From Sulfurimonas sp. (GTDB lineage: Bacteria > Campylobacterota > Campylobacteria > Campylobacterales > Sulfurimonadaceae): 43,710 nucleotides of DNA. Shown here piece after piece: positions 25,637-34,196 of this stretch; positions within the stretch are counted from its first letter, which is position 1, and each line of letters begins with the position of its first letter. The translations under genes and the position numbers were made by a program. The stretch covers positions 1 to 43,710 of the forward strand of contig JALSUU010000026.1 of the NCBI GenBank assembly GCA_027071075.1. Direction: 5' to 3'. The notes under the pieces were generated by a model that saw nothing but the letters and a program-made list of their open reading frames with translations, was not told the DNA's origin and made no database searches.

Positions 25637-26752
25637 ATGTTTTACAACAATAAAAAGAATGAAGAGACAAACTTTTGGCTCTCTTATGCCGATTTGATGG
25701 CTGGACTCCTCTTTGTATTTATTCTCTTAATCGGTGCTATTGTTGTAAAGTCTACTGTTTTAAAATCAAACCTAAACTCCAAAGAGAACTCTTTAGAAAA
25801 CTCTTTGAGTATGCTTCTGCTTCGTGACAAGGAGGTGCAAAAGCTCAAAAGGCTTTTGGCTCAAAGGAGTCAAGAACTAAATAGTACAAAAGATGCACTC
25901 CTTATCTCAAAAAATGCTTTTAAACTTAAAACGGAAGAGCTAGTAAACCTCAACAACATTCTGCTCTCTCAAAATATGAAAATAGATGACTTTAACAATA
26001 AAATCATTATTATGCAAAATTTACTCGATGAATCAAATGCAACACTTGCAGAAAAAAACAATAAACTTCAAAATTATAAAAACAAAGTTCTCATCCTTTC
26101 AAATAACCTTACCGCAAAAGAGGATACCCTCAAACTCAAAGATGAGAAGCTACTTACACTTTTGAGAACCATAGAAGCAAAAGAGACAAAGTATGATGCA
26201 CTGATAGCAAAGCTTCAAGCACAAAAAGCAAAAATTAAAAGTCTCACGGGCATAAAAATAAAAGTCATCGCTGAGCTAAAACAGAGTCTTGGAAAAAATG
26301 TAGAGATTGATACAAAGAGTGGTAGTATGCGTCTTAGCTCTAACATACTTTTTGATAAAGGGAGTGCAGAGCTGAAGGAGTCCTCTAAAAAAGAGCTTAA
26401 AAAAGTTTTTATAAACTATATAGGAGCACTTACCTCTAATAGAAACATAAAAGATCATATTGAGCGTATAGTCATAGAGGGTCATACAGATAGTGATGGT
26501 GGGTATCTTTTAAACCTTAACCTCTCACAAAAGAGGGCCTATGCTGTTATGAATTATCTTCTCACACTTGACTTTACTAAGAAAAACAAGATAAAGCCTC
26601 TTCTCGTTGCGAGTGGAAGATCTTATCTTGATGCAATCTATGACAAAGATGGCAAAGAGGATAAAGAGGCATCAAGAAGAATAGAGATAAAGTTCAGACT
26701 TAAAAATGATGATGCAATGAACCAAATAGAGAAGATACTCGACTATGAATAA
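25637..26752 (+). CDS. MotB/OmpA-like partner protein
   Basis: The 371 residues begin with a cytosolic tip and one membrane helix (about 14-40). It contains FWLSYADLMAGLLFVF, where Asp19 matches the proton-binding Asp of MotB. A long coiled coil (about 45-215) with many Lys/Leu/Asn heptads follows. The C-terminal OmpA peptidoglycan-binding domain (about 230-365) has VIEGHTDSDGG, LSQKRAYAVMNYLL and SRRIEIKF. The coiled coil would span the periplasm and the OmpA domain would hold the wall, so ion flow through the MotA-like partner could move or tense something cytosolic. The stop codon overlaps the ATG of the 53-residue ORF that follows. Confidence 0.82.
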   Translation: MFYNNKKNEETNFWLSYADLMAGLLFVFILLIGAIVVKSTVLKSNLNSKENSLENSLSMLLLRDKEVQKLKRLLAQRSQELNSTKDALLISKNAFKLKTEELVNLNNILLSQNMKIDDFNNKIIIMQNLLDESNATLAEKNNKLQNYKNKVLILSNNLTAKEDTLKLKDEKLLTLLRTIEAKETKYDALIAKLQAQKAKIKSLTGIKIKVIAELKQSLGKNVEIDTKSGSMRLSSNILFDKGSAELKESSKKELKKVFINYIGALTSNRNIKDHIERIVIEGHTDSDGGYLLNLNLSQKRAYAVMNYLLTLDFTKKNKIKPLLVASGRSYLDAIYDKDGKEDKEASRRIEIKFRLKNDDAMNQIEKILDYE

Positions 26753-26906
26753 CTTTGAGCCAAAGTATATCAAACTAGCTTCTTCATATCTCAGTGAGAA
26801 GCTGGGTCAATTACATATCTCTAAAGAGGAAACAATCGAAGAAGAGAGAGTAGAGAAAAAAGAGGTCTCAAGGTTTCAGAAGATTGTTGCAACTATTTTT
26901 AAATAA
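26745..26906 (+). CDS. 53-residue charged protein, third gene of the motor-like operon
   Basis: ATG at 26745 overlaps the end of the OmpA-like gene by 8 bases (ATGAATAA), and the frame runs 53 codons to TAA at 26904. A GAGAAG sequence lies upstream. The product begins MNNFEPKYIKLASSYLSEKL, has a Glu/Lys-rich centre (ETIEEERVEKKEVS) and a short amphipathic end (RFQKIVATIFK). It has no signal peptide or membrane helix, so it is probably cytosolic. Overlap and same-operon position suggest it works with the motor proteins, perhaps as a regulator or effector contact. Its stop overlaps the convergent AMIN gene stop by 8 bases. I do not recognise a family; coding status rests on position and clean codons. 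Confidence 0.55.
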   Translation: MNNFEPKYIKLASSYLSEKLGQLHISKEETIEEERVEKKEVSRFQKIVATIFK

Positions 26907-27528
26907 AAGTAAAAAGATACCCACCATCAATCTTTTTTAAAGCATATCTGTAGTAACCATCAAGTTCAATTACTACTCTATAGTAACCATCATGATTTCC
27001 AATTCTTACTTTTGTAATAACACTTTTTTTGTCTTTAATCTTCTTCTCATAACTACGAATAGTTATATCACGACTAAAATCACACACTATTCTATGTGGT
27101 TTTGTAAGTAAAAAGTTCCTCAAAAGTTTATCTTTTGTAAGTAGTTTTAACTCTTCTTTACCCTCAAGAAGTTCTATAAACTTCAGTTTCACTATCTCTT
27201 TAAAAAGTTTTTTTTCACTCTTTGTATCATCAAAAGGAGAAATATAACTCTGAGAAATAAAAATAGGGAGATGCCAATCTACGCTGTTGTGTAACTCAAT
27301 ACTCTTTTTTTCTATAGATCCATCAAGGTTTTTATAACTTACCGTAACACTCTTGATAACTCGAGCAGTTGAAGGAAGGGAGAGTGTTGCTCTTTGCAAA
27401 GGAGAGAGGTCTAACTTCTGGTTTGTAGTCAAGGGAGTATCTATCTCTCCCTCAGATGGGAAAAAAGGATTCTCTCTAGCACCAAGAGAGAGTAAACATA
27501 AGCACAAAACTACAAAAATTTTAATCAT
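26899..27528 (-). CDS. AMIN-domain periplasmic protein
   Basis: The 209-residue protein has a signal peptide (MIKIFVVLCLCLLSLGA) and a C-terminal beta-rich domain (about 100-209) with the AMIN pattern RIVCDFSRDI, VITKVRIGNHDGYYRVVIEL and a final YLFTF strand. AMIN domains target envelope proteins to septal peptidoglycan or to outer-membrane complexes. In Campylobacterota a gene of this type commonly lies close to recA-eno-ftsB, as here, though two lipoprotein genes now separate it. A TATAAT at 27556-27561 gives it its own promoter. Exact partner unknown. Confidence 0.72.
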   Translation of the reverse strand: MIKIFVVLCLCLLSLGARENPFFPSEGEIDTPLTTNQKLDLSPLQRATLSLPSTARVIKSVTVSYKNLDGSIEKKSIELHNSVDWHLPIFISQSYISPFDDTKSEKKLFKEIVKLKFIELLEGKEELKLLTKDKLLRNFLLTKPHRIVCDFSRDITIRSYEKKIKDKKSVITKVRIGNHDGYYRVVIELDGYYRYALKKIDGGYLFTFI

Positions 27529-27555
27529 TTTAAACCTAATTATTTTAATAGCTAA

Positions 27556-27561
27556 ATTATA
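27556..27561 (-). promoter_or_regulatory. -10 box for the AMIN gene
   Basis: GGTATAAT on the minus strand, 27 bases before the ATG at 27528, with TTAGG as a ribosome-binding sequence between. It lies just after the hairpin that probably ends the upstream lipoprotein transcript. Confidence 0.5.
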
Positions 27562-27572
27562 CCTACTCTTTT

Positions 27573-27591
27573 AAAAAAAGGACTTAAATCC
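27573..27591 (-). terminator. possible terminator after the dihaem lipoprotein gene
   Basis: On the minus strand GGATTTAAGTCC (a short stem with a U-G pair) is followed by seven T. The stem is weak, but it separates the dihaem gene from the AMIN promoter. Confidence 0.4.
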
Positions 27592-27630
27592 AATGCCAAC
27601 TCTAATATTAACAGCAAACTCACTAAAAAA

Positions 27631-29385
27631 TTATATTTTTTTAAGATGAGTTGATTGCCCATCTTTTAGTTCTTTGTAGATATTTTTCATCGGTTTACTG
27701 TGAGCAGCTTTACCATTGTAAAACTTCTGAATCTCTACTAATGCTTTGTAAGCTTTGTTTAACTTAAGTGCTTTACTGTGCGATGGATAGAGTAGAAGTG
27801 TTACATCATTATGTAACTTTGAAATCATACTTTGATTTAAATCACCATTTGGAAGGTGAAACTTCTTGTATGCTTCATTATTTTCTCTAAATTCATCACT
27901 ATATGGATTATACTCGAGATAATGTGAAAGTTCATATTCCCCATTTTCATATCTATATTCAGGAGTGTTTTTTAAATCTTTTTGTGTCGCATGGTACCAA
28001 CCATTTTGGAAATTATCCTCAATTTTTCTAGGAAATGCAAAGGTAGAGTCCGTAAGTACACCTATGCCACTATGACATCCCATACAGTTCAGAGTCTCTT
28101 CATAACTTTGTGGGCGTAAGTCTCCTTTTTTATCTTCTATAAAGCCTTGGTATGTCCAGCCCATGTTATTTCCTAAACCACTTTCCATTGTACCTCGAAA
28201 AGTTTCAAGTTGGTCAGGATTCAGTGACTTTTCTTGAATATCTGCCATACCTTTGTTTTGAAGGTTTGCATAAGTGAGCCATAGATTTTTCTTAGCATAA
28301 CGCAACTCTTTCATTCTAGGAGAGAGTGCTATTTCACCTTCAATGTCGCTCTTTATATAACGCACAGAGTGTAAAAACTCTGTATTTTCAGGGTATAAAC
28401 CTGCAGCAAGATGCAATTTCCCCTCATCGAGCAGTATTTTAGCATAACCAACATAGCTCATATATTTCCCACTATTTGGTGCCCACTCATATACTATTTT
28501 TTCTGCTCTATCAAGTGTCCCATTTTTATTAAGGTCGACACCTACTAGGTTTTCATCTATAGGAGAAGAGAGTGCTATATCTTTCTTTTTAATAACTGCT
28601 TCAACAATGCTCAAGTTTATTGTGTAAAGAGTAGCATTAAAATCTCCACTTTTTGTCGCTCTCATCATAGAGTCATCAAGACGGATAAGTACATCATCAG
28701 TAGATCCATTTGTTGGCCAAAAAGTACCTAAAAATGGCATGTAGCTAAATGCAACCCAGCCCGTTTTATTCCCATCAGGAGCTATGTCAAAACCTAGAGT
28801 ATTAAAATTATAGTAGCAATCTGGAATATATCCACCCCATTTCCCATCACCATCGCTATCCCATAAGTCAGAGAGTTGTTTTAATTGTTCAGCTAGTATA
28901 ATATTTTTATGTTTGTCAAAATAGTTACTTGTGTTAACATACTTAATAATTTCAGTATCACTTATCTCAGAAACTCTCTTAGAAAAGTCTATAAAATTAT
29001 TAAGAAATGGATTTTTAAGCGCTGGTTCTGGAAAATCATAAGCCTCTTGTAAATCATCATCACCCATCACGAAATTTGGTATTTTATTTTGTGTGTGGCA
29101 AGCGAAGCATGGATTATATGTATTGTTTAAATCATCTGTAGTTTTTGTGTAGCACATCTGTGTTATATATGCAGATGGATGATAAGGAGTACTTAGTCTA
29201 ATGTCGTAACCATTTGTATCACTAAGTGTAATGGAACGCAAAGTAACTGAGGTATTTACATCTCTGTTTTTATCTTTTGAAGTATCTGCATAAGAGTTTG
29301 TATCATTTTTATTGCAGGCTGTTGTAAAGATAGCAAGTGTACTTAAAAGTACACTGCTAGTAACTAAAAGTTTTAAAGAGTTCAC
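27631..29385 (-). CDS. dihaem c-type cytochrome lipoprotein
   Basis: The gene starts with GTG at 29385, which overlaps the TAG of the PhoX-like gene (TAGTG), so the two are translationally coupled. The 584 residues have a signal sequence with a lipobox-like end (IFTTAC, Cys24; the -3 residue is an unusual Thr). There are two haem sites, Cys93-Phe-Ala-Cys96-His97 and Cys434-Met-Gly-Cys437-His438. Two calcium-loop-like stretches occur, DSDGDGKWGG and DLNKNGTLDRAE. I do not recognise the family beyond this. The lipoprotein is probably exposed in the periplasm or on the outer membrane and transfers electrons to or from an unknown partner. Confidence 0.72.
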   Translation of the reverse strand: MNSLKLLVTSSVLLSTLAIFTTACNKNDTNSYADTSKDKNRDVNTSVTLRSITLSDTNGYDIRLSTPYHPSAYITQMCYTKTTDDLNNTYNPCFACHTQNKIPNFVMGDDDLQEAYDFPEPALKNPFLNNFIDFSKRVSEISDTEIIKYVNTSNYFDKHKNIILAEQLKQLSDLWDSDGDGKWGGYIPDCYYNFNTLGFDIAPDGNKTGWVAFSYMPFLGTFWPTNGSTDDVLIRLDDSMMRATKSGDFNATLYTINLSIVEAVIKKKDIALSSPIDENLVGVDLNKNGTLDRAEKIVYEWAPNSGKYMSYVGYAKILLDEGKLHLAAGLYPENTEFLHSVRYIKSDIEGEIALSPRMKELRYAKKNLWLTYANLQNKGMADIQEKSLNPDQLETFRGTMESGLGNNMGWTYQGFIEDKKGDLRPQSYEETLNCMGCHSGIGVLTDSTFAFPRKIEDNFQNGWYHATQKDLKNTPEYRYENGEYELSHYLEYNPYSDEFRENNEAYKKFHLPNGDLNQSMISKLHNDVTLLLYPSHSKALKLNKAYKALVEIQKFYNGKAAHSKPMKNIYKELKDGQSTHLKKI

Positions 29386-31274
29386 TACTCTTTTTCACCT
29401 ATTTGCATATATCCTACATATGATTGTACATCATCAGGATTTTTAACTTTATCTTTGTCTGATTCACCATATGGGTGTTGCGTTACAAAGTTCATATAAG
29501 TGTAACCATTTATTGGCTCTTGAAACATTGGAGATGTAGTTTCAGATCCAAATGGTGTTGTTGCAACACGAGCTTTTAATGTATCTGTTTCTGTGTCAAA
29601 TGCCCAAACCATGTCATTTTGATGGTATCCAGTATCTTCACCGATAATAAGTAGGTTTGAACCTGCCTTGTAAGTAACATTATCTGGACTAGCTATAGAG
29701 TTTACATCACAGCTATTTGCTGCATAAGGGCTGTTTGCATCGTATGTTTTCATTGTACCTGCAATAATAGATTTTGTACTTGTTGCAACATAAGCACTAT
29801 CAATAGCTATATTGTCTGTATCTTTAATACTAGAACTTAGTGCAAGTTCATATACTGCACCACATTTGTCATACTCGAGTTTGATGTCGTTGTTTCCACC
29901 TTTGTCATAACTATCTTTTGATTTACCATACTTTTTAAAGTCTTCCATACCCTTAGCGATTTGACTCTCTGCAGTATAGAGTACATTTTTATCTGGATTG
30001 TAAGTAATACCTTCAAATTTTCTAAACTCTGTTGTAGCACCAAGATAAGCTGCATAACGACGAGTCTCTAAAAAAGCCGCCTCTTTTTCTTTTCCAGCTT
30101 TTACTTTTAAACATTCTAGTCCACCAGAACCACTATTAATTGCTTTAAATCCAGCAGTTGGACACTCGTATGAAGCATTAGCATCTTCACTATCAAAAAT
30201 GTCTGTAAAAAGAGGTTTAGAGTCTACAATAGTTTTAAGTTCAGTATCTGTAGCATGTCCAAGTTTTATCCAAGTATAATCAGCAGCTCCTCCACCAACA
30301 CTACTTGTTTGATTCCATTTTGCTGCATAAAGAGTACCTGCAGTTAATTTACCTGCATTGTCAGCTACATACATATAAAAAGCATCATTTGAACCATCAT
30401 CAGACATATATGCTGTTTTGCTATCAGGCATAACATATGCTAATTCATGAGCAAAGCGTCCCATACTGTAGTGTTTAGTGTAGGTATTGTCTCCAGCTTC
30501 ATTTTCAATAGTTACTTCTGTTATATAACCATAAAAGTAAGGGTTTGCCTTTGTTAAATCACCACCAAAGTATGGTGCAACTAAGTTATAATAATCATCA
30601 ATTTTACCTGTTGCTACATCAAGCCCTCTAGCATTTGGCTCATACTCTTCACTTCCAAGAAATGAGTTCCATGGAGTTTTCATACCTGCACAGTGAACAT
30701 ATCCACCATGATAAGCTTTTTGTGAAATGTATTTTAAATTTTTAGCACTTAGCTTACCTGTACTTGCATCTTGAGTAAGTTCAGCTTGGTAGATTGCACC
30801 AACTTGACACTCAAATTGAGTAATCATAAAGATTTTTGAACCTTTTGTGATAAATTCTGTATGATCTGGACCTGAACCACCAAACTGACCATTACAGATA
30901 TAGTTGCTTCCATCATCAAGTTTTAATGCTGCATCATTTTCATCTTTTAGAAGTCCAAAAGTTTCGCCACCAAGTGTCTTTCCCGTTCTTAAAATAGTAT
31001 TATAAGAGAGAGATTTTTCAGTAAAATCTACATCTATTCCTGTTGCAACACGGATTTTTGCTTTTTCTACATCTGTAATTGGTACACTAACACTGTTTTG
31101 TAGTGCTATAGCATTTGAACCATTAGTGCCGTTTGTTCCATCTGTACCATTAGTACCGTTAATACCGTTTGTTCCATCTGTTCCATTAGTACCGTTTGCT
31201 CCATCTGAGCCATTACAACCAGCCATTGAGACTATTAAAAGTGTACTTGCAGCTAAACTTAACCATGTTTTCAT
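29385..31274 (-). CDS. PhoX/DUF839-like lipoprotein with collagen-like linker
   Basis: The 629-residue product has a typical lipobox (VSMAGC, Cys20), then eleven Gly-X-Asn/Asp triplets (residues 22-54), and a large domain resembling the PhoX/DUF839 beta-propeller. PhoX-like landmarks are GSEEYEPNARG near 207, RFAHELAYVMPD near 275, AYMSDDGSND, EFRKFEGITY near 420, SPDNVTY and GEDTGYHQND. PhoX enzymes are Ca/Fe phosphomonoesterases, often induced by phosphate starvation, but many DUF839 members lack a shown activity. Usual PhoX uses Tat export; this one carries a lipoprotein Sec signal without twin arginines. AGGAG precedes the ATG within a hairpin. It is followed by the coupled dihaem lipoprotein gene. 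Confidence 0.75.
   Translation of the reverse strand: MKTWLSLAASTLLIVSMAGCNGSDGANGTNGTDGTNGINGTNGTDGTNGTNGSNAIALQNSVSVPITDVEKAKIRVATGIDVDFTEKSLSYNTILRTGKTLGGETFGLLKDENDAALKLDDGSNYICNGQFGGSGPDHTEFITKGSKIFMITQFECQVGAIYQAELTQDASTGKLSAKNLKYISQKAYHGGYVHCAGMKTPWNSFLGSEEYEPNARGLDVATGKIDDYYNLVAPYFGGDLTKANPYFYGYITEVTIENEAGDNTYTKHYSMGRFAHELAYVMPDSKTAYMSDDGSNDAFYMYVADNAGKLTAGTLYAAKWNQTSSVGGGAADYTWIKLGHATDTELKTIVDSKPLFTDIFDSEDANASYECPTAGFKAINSGSGGLECLKVKAGKEKEAAFLETRRYAAYLGATTEFRKFEGITYNPDKNVLYTAESQIAKGMEDFKKYGKSKDSYDKGGNNDIKLEYDKCGAVYELALSSSIKDTDNIAIDSAYVATSTKSIIAGTMKTYDANSPYAANSCDVNSIASPDNVTYKAGSNLLIIGEDTGYHQNDMVWAFDTETDTLKARVATTPFGSETTSPMFQEPINGYTYMNFVTQHPYGESDKDKVKNPDDVQSYVGYMQIGEKE
31113..31211 (-). 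repeat. Gly-X-Asn/Asp triplet repeat in the PhoX-like lipoprotein
   Basis: Eleven consecutive triplets of the type GTN/GTD follow the lipidated Cys. At the DNA level 9-base steps recur almost unchanged, so the tract could change length by slippage. It may act as a spacer from the membrane. Confidence 0.85.
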
Positions 31275-31283
31275 TACTATTCT

Positions 31284-31300
31284 CCTAAATTGAATTTAGG
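31284..31300 (-). promoter_or_regulatory. palindrome over the PhoX-like gene start region
   Basis: CCTAAATT-N-AATTTAGG is a perfect 17-base inverted repeat. It contains the first part of the AGGAG ribosome-binding site and the predicted transcription start. It could be a DNA operator or an mRNA hairpin that hides the ribosome-binding site. Confidence 0.45.
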
Positions 31301-31302
31301 GA

Positions 31303-31308
31303 AGTATA
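31303..31308 (-). promoter_or_regulatory. -10 box for the PhoX-like gene
   Basis: TATACT on the minus strand, 29 bases before the ATG at 31274. Transcription would begin about 31296, inside the palindrome. Confidence 0.45.
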
Positions 31309-31319
31309 GAACTTAAACA

Positions 31320-31365
31320 TTACACAATTAACTCTTTTTAGGAACATGATTGTTACACAGTGTAA
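31320..31365. promoter_or_regulatory. two related TTACAC boxes upstream of the PhoX-like gene
   Basis: TTACACAGTGTAA (31353-31365) is a perfect palindrome with one central base. TTACACAATTAA (31320-31331) is a partial copy. Their centres are about 33 bases apart, and the second covers the -35 region of the TATACT promoter. They look like binding sites for one dimeric regulator; the protein is unknown and they do not match the C. jejuni PHO box that I recall. Confidence 0.4.
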
Positions 31366-31368
31366 TCT

Positions 31369-31647
31369 TTACTGCGCACTAATCTCTTTAAGTTCAAAAT
31401 ATTCACGCTGGAGTTCAGCATTTTCTTTTTTTAAGTGTACTATTTCATCTTGTAAATAGGTTTCATACTCTTGCAAGCCATAAAGTATTTCGAGGGAGTT
31501 TGTTCCATAGAGTAGTATGCCTAGATAGATGCCTAGAGATACTACTATGAAAAAAAGGAAAAAGAACTTTCGTAGAGAGAGACCTAAATACCTTTGAGTT
31601 ATACTCTCATTTGTATCGATCTCTTCAAAAAGTTCTTCATTTTGCAT
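31369..31647 (-). CDS. FtsB/DivIC-like septum initiator
   Basis: This 92-residue protein has a cytosolic N-terminus, one membrane helix (about 28-48) and a coiled coil (58-90, with LQDEIVHLKKENAELQREY). That layout is typical of the FtsB/DivIC family, which joins FtsL and FtsQ in the division complex. It lies 8 bases after eno, the usual Campylobacterota arrangement. Sequence similarity within this family is low, so the call relies on topology and synteny. Confidence 0.72.
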   Translation of the reverse strand: MQNEELFEEIDTNESITQRYLGLSLRKFFFLFFIVVSLGIYLGILLYGTNSLEILYGLQEYETYLQDEIVHLKKENAELQREYFELKEISAQ

Positions 31648-31655
31648 AAAAAGAC

Positions 31656-32921
31656 TTAGTTAAAAAGTGCTGAACCTAAGTACTCGCCATATACAACTTC
31701 GTTTTCTATCTCTAAAAGGCGGTTATATTTAGCAGTTCTTTCACCACGAGCAGTTGAACCTGTTTTTATCTGACCACAGTTAAGTGCTACAGCAAAATCA
31801 GCAATAAAAGCATCTTCACTCTCACCTGAACGGTGACTCATAACACAACTGTAACCATTTCTCTGAGCAAGACGCACAGTTAACATAGTCTCACTTACAG
31901 AACCTATTTGGTTTGGTTTGATAAGAATAGAGTTTGCGATACCCTCACGGATACCTCTTGCTAAGATGTTCGCATTTGTAACAAACAGATCATCACCAAC
32001 GATTTGGATTTTATCTCCAAGCTTCTCAGTCATAAGCTTGAAACCATCCCAATCATCTTCCGCCAATCCATCTTCAATAGACACAATAGGATACTTTTCA
32101 CATAAAGCAGCATAATAATCAACCATCTCAGCACTTGTAAGTGATTTACCCTCACCTGTCAGTTCATATTTTCCATCTTTATAAAATTCACTACTTGCAG
32201 GGTCCATAGCGATAGCTATCTCTTCTCCAGCCTTATATCCAGCTTTTGCTATAGCTTCCATGATAATTTCAATAGGCTCTTCATTTGAACTCAAGTCTGG
32301 TGCAAAACCACCCTCATCTCCGAGTGCTGTTGCATGACCTTTTTCTTTTAATATAGCTTTAAGATTATGATACACTTCAGATGATGCTCTAAGAGATTCT
32401 GCAAAGTCCTCAAAACCTATAGGCATAATCATATACTCTTGAAAATCAACACTATTATCAGCATGGCTTCCACCGTTAATGATGTTTAGCATAGGTGTTG
32501 GCACTACCATCGCATTTGCTCCACCTATATAACGATATAGTGGCATTCCTAAAGATTTTGCTGCCGCACGAGCAATCGCCATTGATACACCAAGAACAGC
32601 ATTCGCACCTAAGTTACCATAGTTCTCAGTGCCATCAAGCTCTTTCATAGTCGCATCTACTACTGCTTGATTAAAAGGACTCATACCAACAAGCGCATCG
32701 TTAATCTCATTGTTAACATGACCAACTGCCTTTAAAACACCCTTACCCATGTAACGCTCATCTGCATCACGAAGCTCTAAAGCCTCACGCTTTCCAGTAC
32801 TAGCACCACTTGGAACTATTGCACTTTCAACTGTTCCATCACTTAATTCAACTGTTGCTTTTACAGTCGGGTTACCACGAGAATCCATCACTTCTATTGC
32901 ACTTACGCTATCTATAAACAT
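31656..32921 (-). CDS. eno: enolase
   Basis: The ATG at 32921 begins [19 protein letters not shown]; the TTG five codons earlier is unlikely. The 421-residue protein has the whole enolase set: [15 protein letters not shown], the metal ligands near [13 protein letters not shown] and GDDLFVTN, the catalytic Lys in LIKPNQIGS, and SHRSGESED. It interconverts 2-phosphoglycerate and phosphoenolpyruvate in the cytosol. In autotrophic relatives it works in the gluconeogenic direction. Downstream of recA with a TAAAAT candidate -10 at 32957-32962, and followed by ftsB-like. Confidence 0.97.
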   Translation of the reverse strand: MFIDSVSAIEVMDSRGNPTVKATVELSDGTVESAIVPSGASTGKREALELRDADERYMGKGVLKAVGHVNNEINDALVGMSPFNQAVVDATMKELDGTENYGNLGANAVLGVSMAIARAAAKSLGMPLYRYIGGANAMVVPTPMLNIINGGSHADNSVDFQEYMIMPIGFEDFAESLRASSEVYHNLKAILKEKGHATALGDEGGFAPDLSSNEEPIEIIMEAIAKAGYKAGEEIAIAMDPASSEFYKDGKYELTGEGKSLTSAEMVDYYAALCEKYPIVSIEDGLAEDDWDGFKLMTEKLGDKIQIVGDDLFVTNANILARGIREGIANSILIKPNQIGSVSETMLTVRLAQRNGYSCVMSHRSGESEDAFIADFAVALNCGQIKTGSTARGERTAKYNRLLEIENEVVYGEYLGSALFN

Positions 32922-32956
32922 ATAATTACCTTTCAAGTTTTCTATTAATTGTTAGT

Positions 32957-32962
32957 ATTTTA
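32957..32962 (-). promoter_or_regulatory. possible -10 box for eno
   Basis: GATAAAAT on the minus strand in the 74-base recA-eno gap, 36 bases before the eno ATG. The region is AT-rich, so chance matches are likely. Confidence 0.35.
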
Positions 32963-32995
32963 TCTAAATTTTACTAATAGAGTGCTTTTTAGTTC

Positions 32996-34033
32996 TTATG
33001 CATCACTGTCCGCTATTTCTGCTGCTTCCATAACCATCACATTACTGATACCCATGGCAACTTTTATTTTCTCTTCTATTTCTGCAGCTAATTCTGGTTC
33101 ATCTTTAAACTTCTGCTTTACATTTTCTCGACCTTGACCAAGTTTACCATCACCATATGCAAACCATGCCCCTGCTTTATCAATGATGTCAAGTTTTACA
33201 CCATAGTCCACCAACTCACCCTCTTTAGAAATACCCTCTCCAAACATAATGTCAAACTCTGCTTGACGGAATGGAGGAGCAACCTTATTTTTGATAACTT
33301 TTGCTTTAACACGGTTACCTATTTGACTCTCACCTTGCTTAAGTGAAGCAATACGACGAATATCAATACGAACAGAAGCATAAAACTTCAGAGCATTTCC
33401 ACCAGTTGTAGTTTCAGGAGAGCCATATCCCATCATCCCGATTTTCATACGAATCTGGTTAATAAAGATGACTGTACAGTTCATTTTACTTAAAACACCT
33501 GTCAATTTACGAAGTGCCTTAGACATTAAGCGCGCTTGCACACCCACTTGCTGATCAGTCATTTCACCCTCTAACTCTACCTTGGGAGTCAGTGCTGCAA
33601 CAGAGTCAATAACAATTAGGTCTATTGCCCCACTTCTAGCAATAGTTTCAACAATATCAAGTGCTTGTTCACCATAATCGGGTTGCGATACTAAAAGGTT
33701 TTCTACATCAACACCAAGATTTTTAGCATACACAACATCAAGTGCATGCTCCGCATCAATAAAAGCACATACCCCACCATTTTTTTGACACTCAGCAGTT
33801 ATCTGAAGTGCTAAAGTGGTTTTACCTGAAGACTCTGGTCCATATATCTCTACAACACGCCCTTGAGGTACACCACCGATTCCAAGTGCTAAGTCAAGTC
33901 CTAAAGAACCTGTACTAATTGACTGAATCGGTTCAATATTTTTATCGCCAAGTCTCATCAAAGCACCTTTTCCAAATGCTTTATCTATCTGCTTCATCGC
34001 TAAGTCTAATGATTTTTGTTTGTTTGCATCCAT
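32996..34033 (-). CDS. recA: recombinase RecA
   Basis: A complete 345-residue RecA: Walker A GPESSGKT at 65-72, [11 protein letters not shown], Walker [11 protein letters not shown], loop L1 near [15 protein letters not shown]2 near [16 protein letters not shown], and an acidic C-terminal tail. It forms ATP-dependent filaments on single-stranded DNA for strand exchange. A TATAAT box at 34065-34070 precedes it. There is no SOS-box palindrome upstream, as expected since Campylobacterota generally lack LexA. Confidence 0.98.
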   Translation of the reverse strand: MDANKQKSLDLAMKQIDKAFGKGALMRLGDKNIEPIQSISTGSLGLDLALGIGGVPQGRVVEIYGPESSGKTTLALQITAECQKNGGVCAFIDAEHALDVVYAKNLGVDVENLLVSQPDYGEQALDIVETIARSGAIDLIVIDSVAALTPKVELEGEMTDQQVGVQARLMSKALRKLTGVLSKMNCTVIFINQIRMKIGMMGYGSPETTTGGNALKFYASVRIDIRRIASLKQGESQIGNRVKAKVIKNKVAPPFRQAEFDIMFGEGISKEGELVDYGVKLDIIDKAGAWFAYGDGKLGQGRENVKQKFKDEPELAAEIEEKIKVAMGISNVMVMEAAEIADSDA

Positions 34034-34064
34034 CTTTGTGGCTCACTTATTTTTAATTTTAGAA

Positions 34065-34070
34065 ATTATA
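34065..34070 (-). promoter_or_regulatory. -10 box for recA
   Basis: CTCTATAAT on the minus strand, 31 bases before the recA ATG, with T-rich sequence upstream instead of a -35 hexamer. Confidence 0.6.
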
Positions 34071-34184
34071 GAGTAAATTTTTGTATTTTTTGAAAAATAT
34101 TGCAAATTGTCATTATTTATTTTGAAATTTCTTTTTATTACGCAAATATTTTAGTGCTAAAGTTAACTGTATGATACTTTTTGC

Positions 34185-34190
34185 TAAAAT
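34185..34190 (+). promoter_or_regulatory. extended -10 box for the mqnD-like gene, leaderless arrangement
   Basis: TTTTTGCTAAAAT is followed by only six bases (ATCCCC) before the ATG at 34197. Transcription would begin at the start codon. No ribosome-binding sequence is present. Confidence 0.5.
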
Positions 34191-34196
34191 ATCCCC

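Noticed and set aside
24531-26906. Zorya-type anti-phage system
   Set aside because: The MotA/MotB-like pair resembles ZorA/ZorB in principle, but the MotA-like tail is much shorter and no zorC, zorD or zorE gene follows; the next gene is an AMIN protein on the other strand.
29385-31274. Collagen-like adhesin
   Set aside because: The Gly-X-Asn/Asp tract is only 11 triplets and lacks proline; it reads as a linker before a PhoX-like domain.
34034-34196. SOS/LexA box upstream of recA
   Set aside because: No suitable palindrome is present, and Campylobacterota generally lack LexA.
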